Positions 9,843-17,960 of a DNA stretch of 64,000 nt are shown in pieces. The notes beneath the pieces are model-generated. The model was not told the origin of the DNA. It made no database searches and saw only the letters and a list, made by a program, of their open reading frames with translations. The DNA comes from Aquimarina sp. AU58. GTDB taxonomy: Bacteria > Bacteroidota > Bacteroidia > Flavobacteriales > Flavobacteriaceae. Where the stretch lies: NCBI RefSeq assembly GCF_900312745.1, contig NZ_OMPD01000009.1, positions 310,001-374,000 on the forward strand, given 5' to 3'. The translations under genes were made by a program, and so were the position numbers. The stretch's first letter is position 1, and each line of letters opens with the position of its first letter.

Positions 9843-10271
9843 ATGCAAATAACATTAGAGTATTGGAATACTTTAGCTAATCAAACTATTCTGATAAGTT
9901 CTTTATTGAGCGGATTTTCTATTACAGTAGTTGCTAATCTGTTGGTTTCTGATAAGAAAGATAAACTAACTAATAAAATTTTGAAATCCGCAACATTATC
10001 TGCTGGTTGTTTTCTCGTTACTGTATTTGCAATGATGCAAATCTCAATGATAACTACACCAGGAGGATATGTAAAGAATGTTGTTATAAATGACTTTTTA
10101 ATGCCCAGGATAATTGGGATGTTGACTTTTATGATTGGACTCTTTTCTCTAACAGTTATGATTTCATTATCAGGATGGACCAAATCAAAAAAAGTGGGAA
10201 TGTTTACAACTATTGTTGGGATAGTAACATTGCTGCTAATTTTTATTACGATGATAAGAATAAACTTTTAA
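9843..10271 (+). CDS. small four-helix membrane protein, unknown function
   Basis: A 142-residue protein starting at ATG 9843 (an upstream TTG extension runs into palindrome P2 and is rejected). Hydropathy by eye gives about four membrane segments: TILISSLLSGFSITVVANLLV, a segment around SAGCFLVTVFAMMQI, RIIGMLTFMIGLFSLTVMISL, and GIVTLLLIFITMI. No known motif is recognised. It lies alone between cassette-like elements in the same orientation as its neighbours. Confidence 0.7.
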   Translation: MQITLEYWNTLANQTILISSLLSGFSITVVANLLVSDKKDKLTNKILKSATLSAGCFLVTVFAMMQISMITTPGGYVKNVVINDFLMPRIIGMLTFMIGLFSLTVMISLSGWTKSKKVGMFTTIVGIVTLLLIFITMIRINF

Positions 10272-10508
10272 TTAAGGATGATACACTAATACTTCCCTTA
10301 TTACTGATGTAATTTGTGGTTATCGAGTAGAAGACATCGAAAATTTGTTAACACAACACCAAGGTACTTAGACAAACTAGTAGACGAATTGGCAAAAGGG
10401 CGTAAGATGGATAAGATTTTTCGAGTTGGATAAGTCGACTTATCTTATTGAACTGTAACGTTTTGATATAGTTGTACTCTTATATTTAACCCGTTAAATA
10501 TAAATATC
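10272..10508 (+). other. non-coding stretch with decayed ORF and two perfect palindromes
   Basis: No intact gene. A frame around 10345-10434 reads like the end of a protein (TPRYLDKLVDELAKGRKMD...) but has no start, so it may be a gene remnant. GATAAGTCGACTTATC (10429-10444) is a perfect 16-bp palindrome. GTTGTAC at 10471-10477 matches the complement of GTACAAC at 11270-11276 after the next gene, marking a likely cassette start. An inverted repeat of 10-bp arms with a 2-bp centre (10481-10502) ends 6 bp before the next ATG. Confidence 0.45.
10481..10502. promoter_or_regulatory. perfect inverted repeat touching the translation start region
   Basis: TATATTTAAC-CC-GTTAAATATA: both 10-bp arms are exact, and the ATG follows 6 bp later at 10509. 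It could be an operator or a 5'-UTR hairpin that shields the start codon. It sits just inside the predicted cassette start. Confidence 0.45.
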
Positions 10509-11264
10509 ATGCAAGCATCAATCAAAAAAAACAAATCACTATTTTATTCAAACCTCTTTTTTTTACTATTTCTATTTTTCTTCTCTAATACTATTTTTGC
10601 ACAGAAAGAACTGCTTTGGTTTGGAACCTACACAGACGAGAACGGAAAAGTACATCAAGGCAGGTATAACATCATCAAGGACGGTAGGGCTTTAACTAGC
10701 ATCATTCTCGCTCCATATGGAAAATCTCCAATGCAATTCACTGTTATCAAAAACGACACAGTTCAAAGATTTGTAGAGATTTCTTGGCCCGATATGCCTA
10801 AACGAATAGCAACTCTTATTCAATATACAGATGGTTATTATGCGGGAAACTTTGAAGACGAGACAAAAATACTCCCTATGGTCATTAAGGAATTTAACTT
10901 TCAAGATGCACAATTACAAGGAAATTGGTTTAAGCCAAGTGAAATTGAAGTAAAAATTATAGAAAACACGATTAAACTACTGGATTCTAAGAAAAGTTGG
11001 AATAAAAATGATAATAGAGTATGTGAATCAAATAACACCTATAGCTTATTTTGTGCGCTCTATGAATCATCTATTGTTATTGATGGAGAATATCGTCATT
11101 TAAGGCCTGCAGTAAAATTTGTTAGGGATGCTATACAAGAAAAATATCCTAAAAAATATGATCATGTTCTAGTTGATTTTAATAATGCAGCAGAAATATC
11201 TCTAAAAGAATTACATGAAATTTTAAAGTTAGCGAAAGAAAATCTAATTAATGCTATAAAATAG
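10509..11264 (+). CDS. secreted protein of unknown function
   Basis: A 251-residue protein with a strong Sec signal peptide (hydrophobic residues ~14-30, cleavage probably after FAQ). The N-terminal half is beta-rich (WFGTYTDENGKVHQGRYNI). The C-terminal half is helical with ENNTYSLFCALYESSIVIDGEYRH-like text, so it may be two domains. Two cysteines lie at the centre. No family is recognised. It is bounded by GTTGTAC (10471) and GTACAAC (11270), complementary 7/7, like the cassette boundaries elsewhere here. Confidence 0.75.
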   Translation: MQASIKKNKSLFYSNLFFLLFLFFFSNTIFAQKELLWFGTYTDENGKVHQGRYNIIKDGRALTSIILAPYGKSPMQFTVIKNDTVQRFVEISWPDMPKRIATLIQYTDGYYAGNFEDETKILPMVIKEFNFQDAQLQGNWFKPSEIEVKIIENTIKLLDSKKSWNKNDNRVCESNNTYSLFCALYESSIVIDGEYRHLRPAVKFVRDAIQEKYPKKYDHVLVDFNNAAEISLKELHEILKLAKENLINAIK

Positions 11265-11267
11265 CTA

Positions 11268-11440
11268 TTGTACAACATCAAGTATGTGACCATAGCGATA
11301 ATATGATTAATCAAAGGTTCTTGTATATTTGCGATAGCGCAAAGATTTTTATGATGAGAAATCATGTAATCAGTACAGCACTATCGATGGCAAGGTAATT
11401 TTACTCTGCTACAGGACATTCTTATAACGTTTGCTGCAAT
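11268..11440. repeat. attC-like imperfect palindrome P3
   Basis: Begins ATTGTACAACATC and ends AACGTTTGCTGCAAT. The arms AAGTATGTGACCATAGC (11280-11296) and GCTACAGGACATTCTT (11408-11423) pair with few mismatches. Inside are a second pairing CGATAG / CTATCG and the motif TTCTTGTATATTT (11318-11330), which recurs in P4, P6 and P8. It starts 3 bp after the stop of the secreted-protein gene and ends about 25 bp before the hydrolase gene. Confidence 0.6.
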
Positions 11441-11464
11441 AACTAAAAACCAACAACTAATTTA

Positions 11465-12256
11465 ATGATAAGAACTACTATACTTTTAACCTTAATATTA
11501 ATGTCAACTAATATACGCTCTCAATCACCAAGGAAAGCCGAATCGGTTTCGGTAAATGGAAAAAACATATATTACGAAATTTATGGAGAAGGAAAACCTT
11601 TGTTTCTTTTACATGGTTACACACAGTCTTCTAATTCGTGGAAACCATATGTCAAAGACTATGAAAAAGAGTATGAAGTGTACTTAGTTGATTTAGCTGG
11701 CCACGGAAAATCGGAGCCCTTTAAGCAAGATCTTAACATAAGATCTGTGGCTGAAGATCTTAATTCTCTAATCAAATATTTAAAATTAGAAAAAATCAAA
11801 GCGATAGGATTCAGTTTTGGCGGGGATGTACTTTATCAACTAGCTTTGATCAATCCAACTTTGATAGAATGCATGATAACAATCGGCGCAGTAGGGACTT
11901 GGACAATTCTTGACTTTCCCGAATATTTAGAAGCATTTACTTTTGAAAATCGAACCAATTTTCCTTGGCTCAAGACATCTCATGATGGAGATGAACACAT
12001 CAAAGCAATAATGGATCAGTTTAAAAATTATATTGTCAAACTAAGTGACAAAGAATTACAAAACATAAAACCAGAAGTATTAATCATGATCGGAGATGAT
12101 GATGAAGGGATGAGTCTAAATGAAGTAGTACGTGTGAAGGAAAATCTACCTAATTCTGATCTTTGGATATTACCTAATGTTTCTCATGGGGCTCACGAAG
12201 GTGAAACCAGAGAGGAGTTTATCATAAAATCAAAAACGTTCCTAAGTAAAAGATAA
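11465..12256 (+). CDS. secreted alpha/beta hydrolase
   Basis: A 263-residue alpha/beta hydrolase with an N-terminal signal peptide (cleavage likely after the SQS region, ~residue 20). Motifs: oxyanion strand LFLLHGYTQSSNSW, nucleophile elbow GFSFGGD (Ser ~118), acid-bearing strand PEVLIMIGDDDEG, and catalytic His in NVSHGAHEG near the C-terminus. The complete triad suggests an active esterase or peptidase-like enzyme in the periplasm; substrate unknown. It lies downstream of palindrome P3. Confidence 0.88.
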   Translation: MIRTTILLTLILMSTNIRSQSPRKAESVSVNGKNIYYEIYGEGKPLFLLHGYTQSSNSWKPYVKDYEKEYEVYLVDLAGHGKSEPFKQDLNIRSVAEDLNSLIKYLKLEKIKAIGFSFGGDVLYQLALINPTLIECMITIGAVGTWTILDFPEYLEAFTFENRTNFPWLKTSHDGDEHIKAIMDQFKNYIVKLSDKELQNIKPEVLIMIGDDDEGMSLNEVVRVKENLPNSDLWILPNVSHGAHEGETREEFIIKSKTFLSKR

Positions 12257-12286
12257 TACTACTACTCATCATATCTCTTCAAAACA

Positions 12287-12662
12287 TTGAAGTTTGTTAT
12301 ATTTAGCGTTGTTACTACAACACGAAAAAGTACTATAAAATTGAATGAACAACCGATCAAAGTAAAAAAAAGAATTGATGTATTAGATGTTTTCCGAGGA
12401 TTTGCAATTCTCGGAATTTTTGTGGTCAATATTGTGATAATGAATTCTACTTTTCTTAATCAGGATGAATTTGCAAAGCAATGGACTTCTAATACTGACC
12501 AAATTTCGAATAAAATTCTGCAACTATTTTTTTACACAAAGTTCTTTCCTATCTTCTCTTTGCTTTTTGGCTTAGGAATTTCAATGCAAGCTTTAAAAAT
12601 GCTTGATAAAGGCAAACTCTCATTTTCATTTTTTGCAAGGAGAATGTTCATATTGAAGTGGT
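12287..12662 (+). pseudogene. DUF418-family membrane protein, truncated by IS remnant
   Basis: The N-terminus of a DUF418 (YeiB-like) membrane protein: KRIDVLDVFRGFAILGIFVVNI is the family's opening signature, followed by LQLFFYTKFFPIFSLLFGLGISM. Full members have roughly 350-400 residues (family knowledge), but here similarity stops at ~residue 122. The frame then runs into sequence belonging to the IS5-type transposase remnant on the other strand and stops at 12700. No ATG is available near the N-terminus, so a TTG start or an upstream loss is possible. Confidence 0.75.
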
Positions 12663-12900
12663 TTAAACTTTTTTGTTATGTTTCTTTTTTATTTTTTTGA
12701 GTGCTATAGCCATGAATGCTAAATAATTAAATCCCTTCCAGCTTTCTGTTGTCGTATCAAATCTGTTGAGTATTGATCTATAGCTATCCATCCAAGCATT
12801 CGATCTTTCTACGGCATATCTTTGTTCATAGAGTTCTTTGTCAAAATATTCGTTTCTATCTGTATTTTCATTTCGCTTCTTGAAACAGATATTAGCATTG
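12663..12900 (-). mobile_element. IS5-family transposase C-terminal remnant
   Basis: Minus-strand coding text ending at 12663: NANICFKKRN, then EYFDKELYEQRYAVERSNAW, then MDSYRSILNRFDTTTESW and KGFNYLAFMAIALKK. This is the catalytic C-terminal end of an IS5-group DDE transposase; the final glutamate is probably the E of ERSNAW. Everything upstream is missing: the similarity begins abruptly near 12895, where a different reading frame takes over. I saw no clear terminal inverted repeats. It interrupts the DUF418 gene and is surely inactive. Confidence 0.8.
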
Positions 12901-13089
12901 ATCTCTTTTTTTGAACATGATTTGTGTTTTTCGAAAACCTTTTTTAAATACACTAATAATCAGTTTGCCGAAAAAATCATTCTTAGAAAATGTATAGTGT
13001 TTACCAAAACTATACTCCAAAAACTTCTTCACGTGGAGCGATACCGGAATTTCCTTTATGATATACTTACTTATTTTTACCCTTTGTTT
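12892..13089 (-). pseudogene. start-less small ORF abutting the IS remnant
   Basis: Minus-strand frame without ATG/GTG/TTG reading KYIIKEIPVSLHVKKFLEY, SFGKHYTFSKNDFFGKLIIS and onward, stopping at 12892. A separate ATG at 13093 opens a frame one base off and ends after eight codons, so a single frameshift could have destroyed the start. The text looks protein-like (balanced charge, amphipathic), but I do not recognise the family. It may be the 5' end of a phage- or plasmid-type gene joined to the transposase fragment. Confidence 0.4.
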
Positions 13090-13244
13090 TCATAAGTAAA
13101 ATAATAAAATCAAATACGATTGTAGTTATTATCTATCATGATTTTAATCATAATAACAAAAAACTATTTTACATATTCATTTTATAACGCTTAAGGTTTA
13201 ACTGAGTAAAAAGCGTTAACATTTTTTTACAACAGAAAAAAAAG

Positions 13245-13424
13245 AAAAAAACTATAAAAATATATGTCTCTATTTTTACGATTCAACGTTCAACAGTCCA
13301 ACACTTTTGTTTAAAATTCTGAAAACCAAATTATTATTGATAAAAGTAAAAATCTGAAATATTGGAACTTGTTGAACTGTTGAACCGGATTCGCTCATCT
13401 CATTAATTGTTTTTATAGTTTTTT
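13245..13424. repeat. nested inverted repeat, MITE-like
   Basis: Outer arms AAAAAACTATAAAAA (13245-13259) and TTTTTATAGTTTTTT (13410-13424) are perfectly complementary over 15 bp. Inner arms GTTCAACAGTCCAAC (13288-13302) and GTTGAACTGTTGAAC (13371-13385) match 14/15. The whole ~180 bp has no ORF. It sits in the ~430-bp non-coding stretch next to the IS remnant, so a non-autonomous element or long hairpin RNA is plausible. Confidence 0.55.
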
Positions 13425-13557
13425 AAATTGGGGCGCGAGGAAAACAAAAAATAACGCTAGAAGATCAGTAAGATTAAAATATCATGATCATATTTTTTAC
13501 GGTAAAACCGTAATATTAGTGGAATATTTCCTAATTTTGGGAAATATCTCCAATATA

Positions 13558-13863
13558 ATGTTGAGTAAATCTCAAAAGGCTATAGGTGTCAATCCAGAGT
13601 TTATCGATAAAAAGATAAACCATGCGTATTGTGGTTTATCGTACATTACAGTAAAGGATTCTGGAAAGAAATATGCATCTCTAAAAAATAAAGTGTACCT
13701 CTATTTTGATGGTGTTAAGAAATACTCTGGTAAAAGGAGTGAACGAGCTTGCAAAAAAATATTTACTGAGCTAATTGGTATTCATAAGAATTTCGAATGT
13801 GATAATGTACTATATTATTTTAATGATAATACTGGGTTTTGGATGTGGCAAGGAATAAGTTAA
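13558..13863 (+). CDS. hypothetical protein, 101 residues
   Basis: Start placed at ATG 13558; an in-frame GTG at 13519 lies inside a hairpin (GGAATATTTCC...GGGAAATATCTCC) and is less likely. The product is basic with aromatic residues near the end (YYFNDNTGFWMWQG), no signal peptide and no membrane segment. KKYASLKNKVYLYFDGVKKYSG could be a beta hairpin. No family recognised. A terminator follows at once. Confidence 0.6.
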   Translation: MLSKSQKAIGVNPEFIDKKINHAYCGLSYITVKDSGKKYASLKNKVYLYFDGVKKYSGKRSERACKKIFTELIGIHKNFECDNVLYYFNDNTGFWMWQGIS

Positions 13864-13866
13864 AAT

Positions 13867-13893
13867 AAACCCTTATGATACTCATAAGGGTTT
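13867..13893. terminator. bidirectional hairpin terminator
   Basis: AAACCCTTATGA-TACT-... the arms AAACCCTTATGA and CATAAGGGTTT form a hairpin between the convergent ends of the 101-residue gene (+) and the PKD-like lipoprotein gene (-). Confidence 0.7.
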
Positions 13894-13910
13894 GTTGATT
13901 CTTATTTAAA

Positions 13911-14615
13911 TTAGAAGCCACCGATCCCGATCCCTCCACCACTACCGCAAACTGGGGGGCTAAAATTCGTGCTTACTGTTCTTGTACAGGAATCCGATCC
14001 AGATGAAGCCGTTACTGAAGCCGTAACTTTTTTAACCCTATCTGTACAATATACTGGAATTAATATTTGAGGATAGCCATTAGGGTTTTGATAACCAATG
14101 AAATTAGAAACATTATTGGATTGATAAGTTACTGAAAAAGAGCTGCTTGTAATACTCCATCCTGAATCTAATGTCGGTATTGTAAAAAAGGCTACTTCAT
14201 TTTGTTGATTACCATTAAGCTCTCCTACATTGCTAAGATTTAAACCACATATATCTGCATTAATATAAAAAAACACACTACATGTATTATTTACAACATC
14301 ACCTGCATTAAAATATCCTCCTGTAAAATTCGAATTAAATTTTAAAGTCAGAGAGAATGAATTTGGGTTTCTATTTTCTTGTAAAACTGTAGTATTAGAA
14401 GGAGCACTCCATGAAATATTATGGCCATTTACATCAAATAGTGTATAAGTATGTATTGTACCAGGTATCACTAAATTAGGACCTTGATATTGACATGTTG
14501 GATTGTTCTTTTCATAAATTAATGTTGGATCAATTTCTTCTTCAAGATTATCGATTTCATTTCCACAGGAATAAAATAGAGTAACTACTACAAATAAACA
14601 AATTATGTTTTTCAT
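13911..14615 (-). CDS. lipoprotein with PKD-like domain
   Basis: The ATG at 14615 is preferred over a GTG eight codons upstream because it begins a clean lipoprotein signal (MKNIICLFVVVTLFYSCGNE, lipobox Cys ~16). The mature part starts acidic (EIDNLEEEIDP), then CQYQGPNLVIPGTIHTY...GHNISWSAP resembles the PKD-like fold of Bacteroidota surface proteins. Six or more cysteines suggest disulfides. The C-terminus ends in a glycine-rich GGGIGIGGF. Probably surface-exposed; binding partner unknown. Confidence 0.7.
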   Translation of the reverse strand: MKNIICLFVVVTLFYSCGNEIDNLEEEIDPTLIYEKNNPTCQYQGPNLVIPGTIHTYTLFDVNGHNISWSAPSNTTVLQENRNPNSFSLTLKFNSNFTGGYFNAGDVVNNTCSVFFYINADICGLNLSNVGELNGNQQNEVAFFTIPTLDSGWSITSSSFSVTYQSNNVSNFIGYQNPNGYPQILIPVYCTDRVKKVTASVTASSGSDSCTRTVSTNFSPPVCGSGGGIGIGGF

Positions 14616-14738
14616 TTTTAAAGGTTTTAAGTTAATCACAAATTTACGTCTTAATAGTTGATGTCTTAACTCGAAAAAATGATACTTAATACTTTAAAAA
14701 TTAACACTAATTTATGATATACAAAGATGAAATATAAA

Positions 14739-15503
14739 CTAGAAGACTAGATTTTCGTATTCTACTGGTTTGGTAATGTCTTCAACATTACCCATGTATG
14801 CTTTACCCCTTAATCTATCTATTGTATAGCAATCTAACAAATCATCTGGATAAGGCTGTATAAGTTCTTGAATTTCCTTTTGATCTAGCTCATCAGTGAT
14901 CGGATTAAGCCAATTATCTGCCAACTCATCAAGAAGTATTACAGGCATTCTTGGTTCCTTCAATTTTGGATTATTATGAATCTTGGCCAATAATGCATTT
15001 CCCTTTGTAGTAACAATGGAAAATGAATTTAATACTTCCCCAGTACTTTTATCAATCCATTCATTCCAAAGTCCTGCAAATATTATTGGTTCTCCGTCTT
15101 TCCTATGAATATGAAAAGGATAGGTTTTACTTTTGAAGTGATGATGCTCATAAAATCCATCTACATAAACTAAGCATCTATTATTTTTTGCCGAGCTTCT
15201 AAAGGAAGGCTTTTCAAATATTGTTTCTCCTCTGGCATTTAGTGTGCTTCTCATCATAGAACTGGCCTGATTTAAATCTTTAACCCAACTAGGAATCAAA
15301 CCCCATTTAGATACCGTAGGAATATTAGGATTACAATCAGTGTAAATTAATAGTTTCCTATGTGAGTGACCCTGCGTATGAAACAAAGGTAAATTCGTTT
15401 GAGGGACTATTTTTTCTTCAATCTCCTTTATTTGTTCATCATTCCCATAATGCTTTACTCTTCTTAACTGAGATTTTAAACTAGCATGTACATCGTAACA
15501 CAT
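14739..15503 (-). CDS. yedK: SOS response-associated peptidase (SRAP/HMCES, YedK)
   Basis: Binds abasic sites in single-stranded DNA through a thiazolidine formed with the N-terminal cysteine exposed after Met removal (HMCES/YedK family). This decides the start: ATG at 15503 gives MCYDVHAS with Cys2, whereas a 13-residue upstream extension would bury it. Other family residues are present: Asn in LNARGET, Glu in YVDGFYEHHH, and His in AKIHNNPKLKEPRMPVIL. The length of 254 residues is normal. Transcribed alone. Confidence 0.93.
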   Translation of the reverse strand: MCYDVHASLKSQLRRVKHYGNDEQIKEIEEKIVPQTNLPLFHTQGHSHRKLLIYTDCNPNIPTVSKWGLIPSWVKDLNQASSMMRSTLNARGETIFEKPSFRSSAKNNRCLVYVDGFYEHHHFKSKTYPFHIHRKDGEPIIFAGLWNEWIDKSTGEVLNSFSIVTTKGNALLAKIHNNPKLKEPRMPVILLDELADNWLNPITDELDQKEIQELIQPYPDDLLDCYTIDRLRGKAYMGNVEDITKPVEYENLVF

Positions 15504-15542
15504 AATTTTAGTTATTATCAACTGAAGGTAGCATCCCTCCAT

Positions 15543-15735
15543 TTAAGTTAATCTTATGTCTAAATTGTTGCGCATACTTAATACGCCCTTTTATTGTAAA
15601 CAATGATAAGTCTGTTACAACTGCATCATTATTTCTTTTTGGGGTTTTGCATATCGTGTTTTTATGGTCGGGAGATGTTTAACGTATAAAGAATTATTAC
15701 CCATAAAAAGAAATACTACATCCAACAAAGGATAA
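15543..15735. other. non-coding gap before palindrome P4
   Basis: Between the SRAP gene start and the P4 element. Contains no ORF with protein-like character and no recognisable RNA or promoter motif. Confidence 0.3.
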
Positions 15736-15860
15736 AACATTGTAGTTAAGAGATTAGCCGAAGCTTCTTGTATATTTGTTCTAGAACGAGATTTTAGAAA
15801 GGAAAAGATATAATGCTTGTACTCACACCAGGCTTAGTATCAATACAACGTTGTAGATAG
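15736..15860. repeat. divergent attC-like palindrome P4
   Basis: Left text ACATTGTAGTTAAGAGATTAGCC pairs imperfectly with the complement of the right end (GGCTTAGTATCAATACAACG). It contains TTCTTGTATATTT (15765-15777), the 13-mer also present in P3, P6 and P8. It lies 69 bp before the FISUMP gene. It is more decayed than P3 and P6. Confidence 0.4.
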
Positions 15861-15928
15861 AATCTGATAACATTTGATTTTATTACAATTCGTCTTATAA
15901 TGTTGTATTTCATTAGAAAAACTTAGAT

Positions 15929-16510
15929 ATGAATAAAATATTTTATAGAATACTCCTTTTTTGTATGATTATTAGTTGTAAAAGTGAAACAACGAAATTG
16001 ACTGATATTGATGGGAATCAATATTCGATAGCTAAGTACGGAGAAACTTTTTGGATGACTGAAAATCTTAAAGCTAGACGAGATATAAATGGAAACAATG
16101 TAAACTATTTTTTTCCTGATAATGATTCAGGTAATGTTCAATTGTATGGGTTGTTATATGATTTTGAAACTGCATGCAAGGTATGCCCTCAAGGGTGGAG
16201 ATTACCGAATAATAAGGATTGGGAACAACTATTTAATTTTTCAAAAGATAATGTAGCTGGCAATTATAAAGATAAACAGTTTTGGAAAGGTGAAATAAAT
16301 TCAAACAATAGTGGATTTTCTATAAGGCCTTCGGGAATAGGGAATAATGAGGAACATCCAAATAATTTTGGAGAAAACACATTGTTTTGGTCAGATTCTA
16401 AAGAAGAAGAGCATTTTATTTGGACGTATATTTTGGAAAAAGGTAATAATAAAATCAGAAAAGCTTCGCAACATCCAACGTATGCTTTTTCTATACGATG
16501 TATTAAATAA
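15929..16510 (+). CDS. FISUMP-domain lipoprotein
   Basis: A 193-residue lipoprotein (lipobox ...CMIISC, Cys17). The mature part is one FISUMP (Fibrobacter succinogenes major paralogous) domain: LTDIDGNQYSIAKYGETFWM, ENLKA, then LYGLLYDFETACKVCPQGWRLPNNKDW, ending AFSIRCIK. Two cysteines around 93-96 are typical. These domains are thought to be surface-exposed, but their role is unknown. It follows the P4 element directly. Confidence 0.88.
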   Translation: MNKIFYRILLFCMIISCKSETTKLTDIDGNQYSIAKYGETFWMTENLKARRDINGNNVNYFFPDNDSGNVQLYGLLYDFETACKVCPQGWRLPNNKDWEQLFNFSKDNVAGNYKDKQFWKGEINSNNSGFSIRPSGIGNNEEHPNNFGENTLFWSDSKEEEHFIWTYILEKGNNKIRKASQHPTYAFSIRCIK

Positions 16511-16702
16511 ATTAAGTGTTTAAAACACGGATTCTTATCTTTTAGTCTAAACTCTTTTTTCTACTGCACGGCTTATATAGTCGCTAGTAAAAAGAAAACA
16601 ATCCATTATAAATTTTATTTTTTTTCAAAAAATATATTGAAAAATGCAATAGATTAAAAAAGTATCGTCTTTTTAATCGAAGGCCCTTCATAAAAGGTTT
16701 TA

Positions 16703-17248
16703 ATGAATTTGGAATCAGAAAATAATAAAAAGCTTACCGACTTTTTTGGAAGAGAATATGAATCTCTCAAGAGGTATGTGAAAACTAAAATAAGTGACAC
16801 AGCCAATCGTGATGCAGAAGATATCATCCAGGATGTCGCTCTAAAATTATTTTCTGGAGCAGATCGATATGCTCCAATAAATAATGTAGCTGGTTTTGTT
16901 TACAGATCTGTAAAAAACAAAATCATTGATGTGATGCGAACTACAAAAAAAACGAATTCGGTAGACGCTGATGAAGATTTAGTAGAGCTGGCAGAGGTAC
17001 TACACCAATCAAACGATAATTACACTTCTTATCAGATGATTGTAGTGCTAAAAAAATGCATCGAACAGCTAAAACCAGCATATAAAGATATCATTATAGC
17101 TGTAGACTTTGAAGGGTATACATATAGAGAGATTTCAACTAAAACAGGGATTTCTATAGGAACATTAATGTCTAGAAGGCATAGAGCAATTGCAGTATTA
17201 TATAAAAAAATAGAAGTAGAGATTAATAAAAATAAAAATATATTATGA
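16703..17248 (+). CDS. ECF-type RNA polymerase sigma factor
   Basis: A 181-residue sigma-70 family protein. Region 2 has the segment DAEDIIQDVALKLF and DVMRT-like helix. Region 4 ends with ELKPAYKDIIIAVDFEGYTYREIS followed by the helix TGISIGTLMSRRHRAIAVLYKK. The stop overlaps the ATG of the next gene (ATGA), giving coupling to a small membrane protein, a common layout for ECF sigma and anti-sigma, although that partner lacks a recognisable anti-sigma domain. Confidence 0.93.
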   Translation: MNLESENNKKLTDFFGREYESLKRYVKTKISDTANRDAEDIIQDVALKLFSGADRYAPINNVAGFVYRSVKNKIIDVMRTTKKTNSVDADEDLVELAEVLHQSNDNYTSYQMIVVLKKCIEQLKPAYKDIIIAVDFEGYTYREISTKTGISIGTLMSRRHRAIAVLYKKIEVEINKNKNIL

Positions 17249-17661
17249 CAAATTTTTTCACTCATAAATTTAGAAAAAAGTCACCAGTAGAGATTGTAGG
17301 AATAATCATTTTTGGTGCCATAGCAATAACAGGATTAGCCATTTTATTTGGCTTTGTCATTATGTGGTTATGGAATTGGCTTATGCCCGAGATTTTTGGG
17401 CTAACAACGCTTACCTATTGGCAAGCTGTGGGAGTATTTATATTATTCAAAATACTTCTTGGCGGTTGTGGTAGCGGTAGTAGTAAAAAATCATCAAAAG
17501 ATTCAAACGATCATTGTAAAAAAGATTCGAAGACTGATTTCTCAAAATGGAAATACTATGATAAATTTTGGAAAGAAGAAGGTGATGAATATTACAAACA
17601 ATATATCGAACGACAATCAAACCAAGTGCAAGAAGACACTTCAAAACCAGATTCAGAATAA
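17245..17661 (+). CDS. small membrane protein coupled to the sigma factor
   Basis: 138 residues: two membrane helices (IVGIIIFGAIAITGLAILFGFVIMWLW and TYWQAVGVFILFKILLGG) followed by a hydrophilic, lysine/aspartate/serine-rich cytoplasmic tail that contains SKWKYYDKFWKEEGDEYYKQYI. Its start overlaps the sigma-factor stop by 4 bp. It may tether or inhibit the sigma factor; this is inference from position only. A CGSGSSKK stretch after the second helix is not a zinc-binding anti-sigma motif. Confidence 0.8.
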   Translation: MTNFFTHKFRKKSPVEIVGIIIFGAIAITGLAILFGFVIMWLWNWLMPEIFGLTTLTYWQAVGVFILFKILLGGCGSGSSKKSSKDSNDHCKKDSKTDFSKWKYYDKFWKEEGDEYYKQYIERQSNQVQEDTSKPDSE

Positions 17662-17675
17662 CAATATATTTTAAT

Positions 17676-17894
17676 ATGGAATTACTAATATTTCGAACAG
17701 ATATTAAATCAAAGAAAAAAGTTAGATCATTAAAACCAATGCTTAACAATCATTCAGATATCATTAAATGGTCAATTGATTTAGAAGATATAGACAATGT
17801 ACTTAGAATTGAAGCTACCACAAATTTATCAGAGGGAGATGTTATTGACCTGGTAGAAATACAAGGCTTTTATATCAAAACATTGTCGGATTAA
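17676..17894 (+). CDS. HMA-like small protein without metal-binding cysteines
   Basis: A 72-residue protein with a ferredoxin-like beta-alpha-beta pattern (MELLIFRTDIKSKKKVRSLKPML...IKWSIDLEDIDNVLRIEATTNLSEGDVIDLVEIQGFYIKTL) resembling heavy-metal-associated domains. The CxxC is absent, so it is unlikely to carry copper that way. Third gene of the sigma-factor operon, 14 bp behind the membrane protein. Role unknown. Confidence 0.75.
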   Translation: MELLIFRTDIKSKKKVRSLKPMLNNHSDIIKWSIDLEDIDNVLRIEATTNLSEGDVIDLVEIQGFYIKTLSD

Positions 17895-17960
17895 AACTCC
17901 TAAGGAAAAGCCTGCTATAACCACCCAAAATTGAATTTTAAAAAGTGAAAATGATACTGC

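Noticed and set aside
12838..13095. 85-codon plus-strand frame
   Set aside because: It is the complement of the transposase remnant and small ORF on the minus strand.
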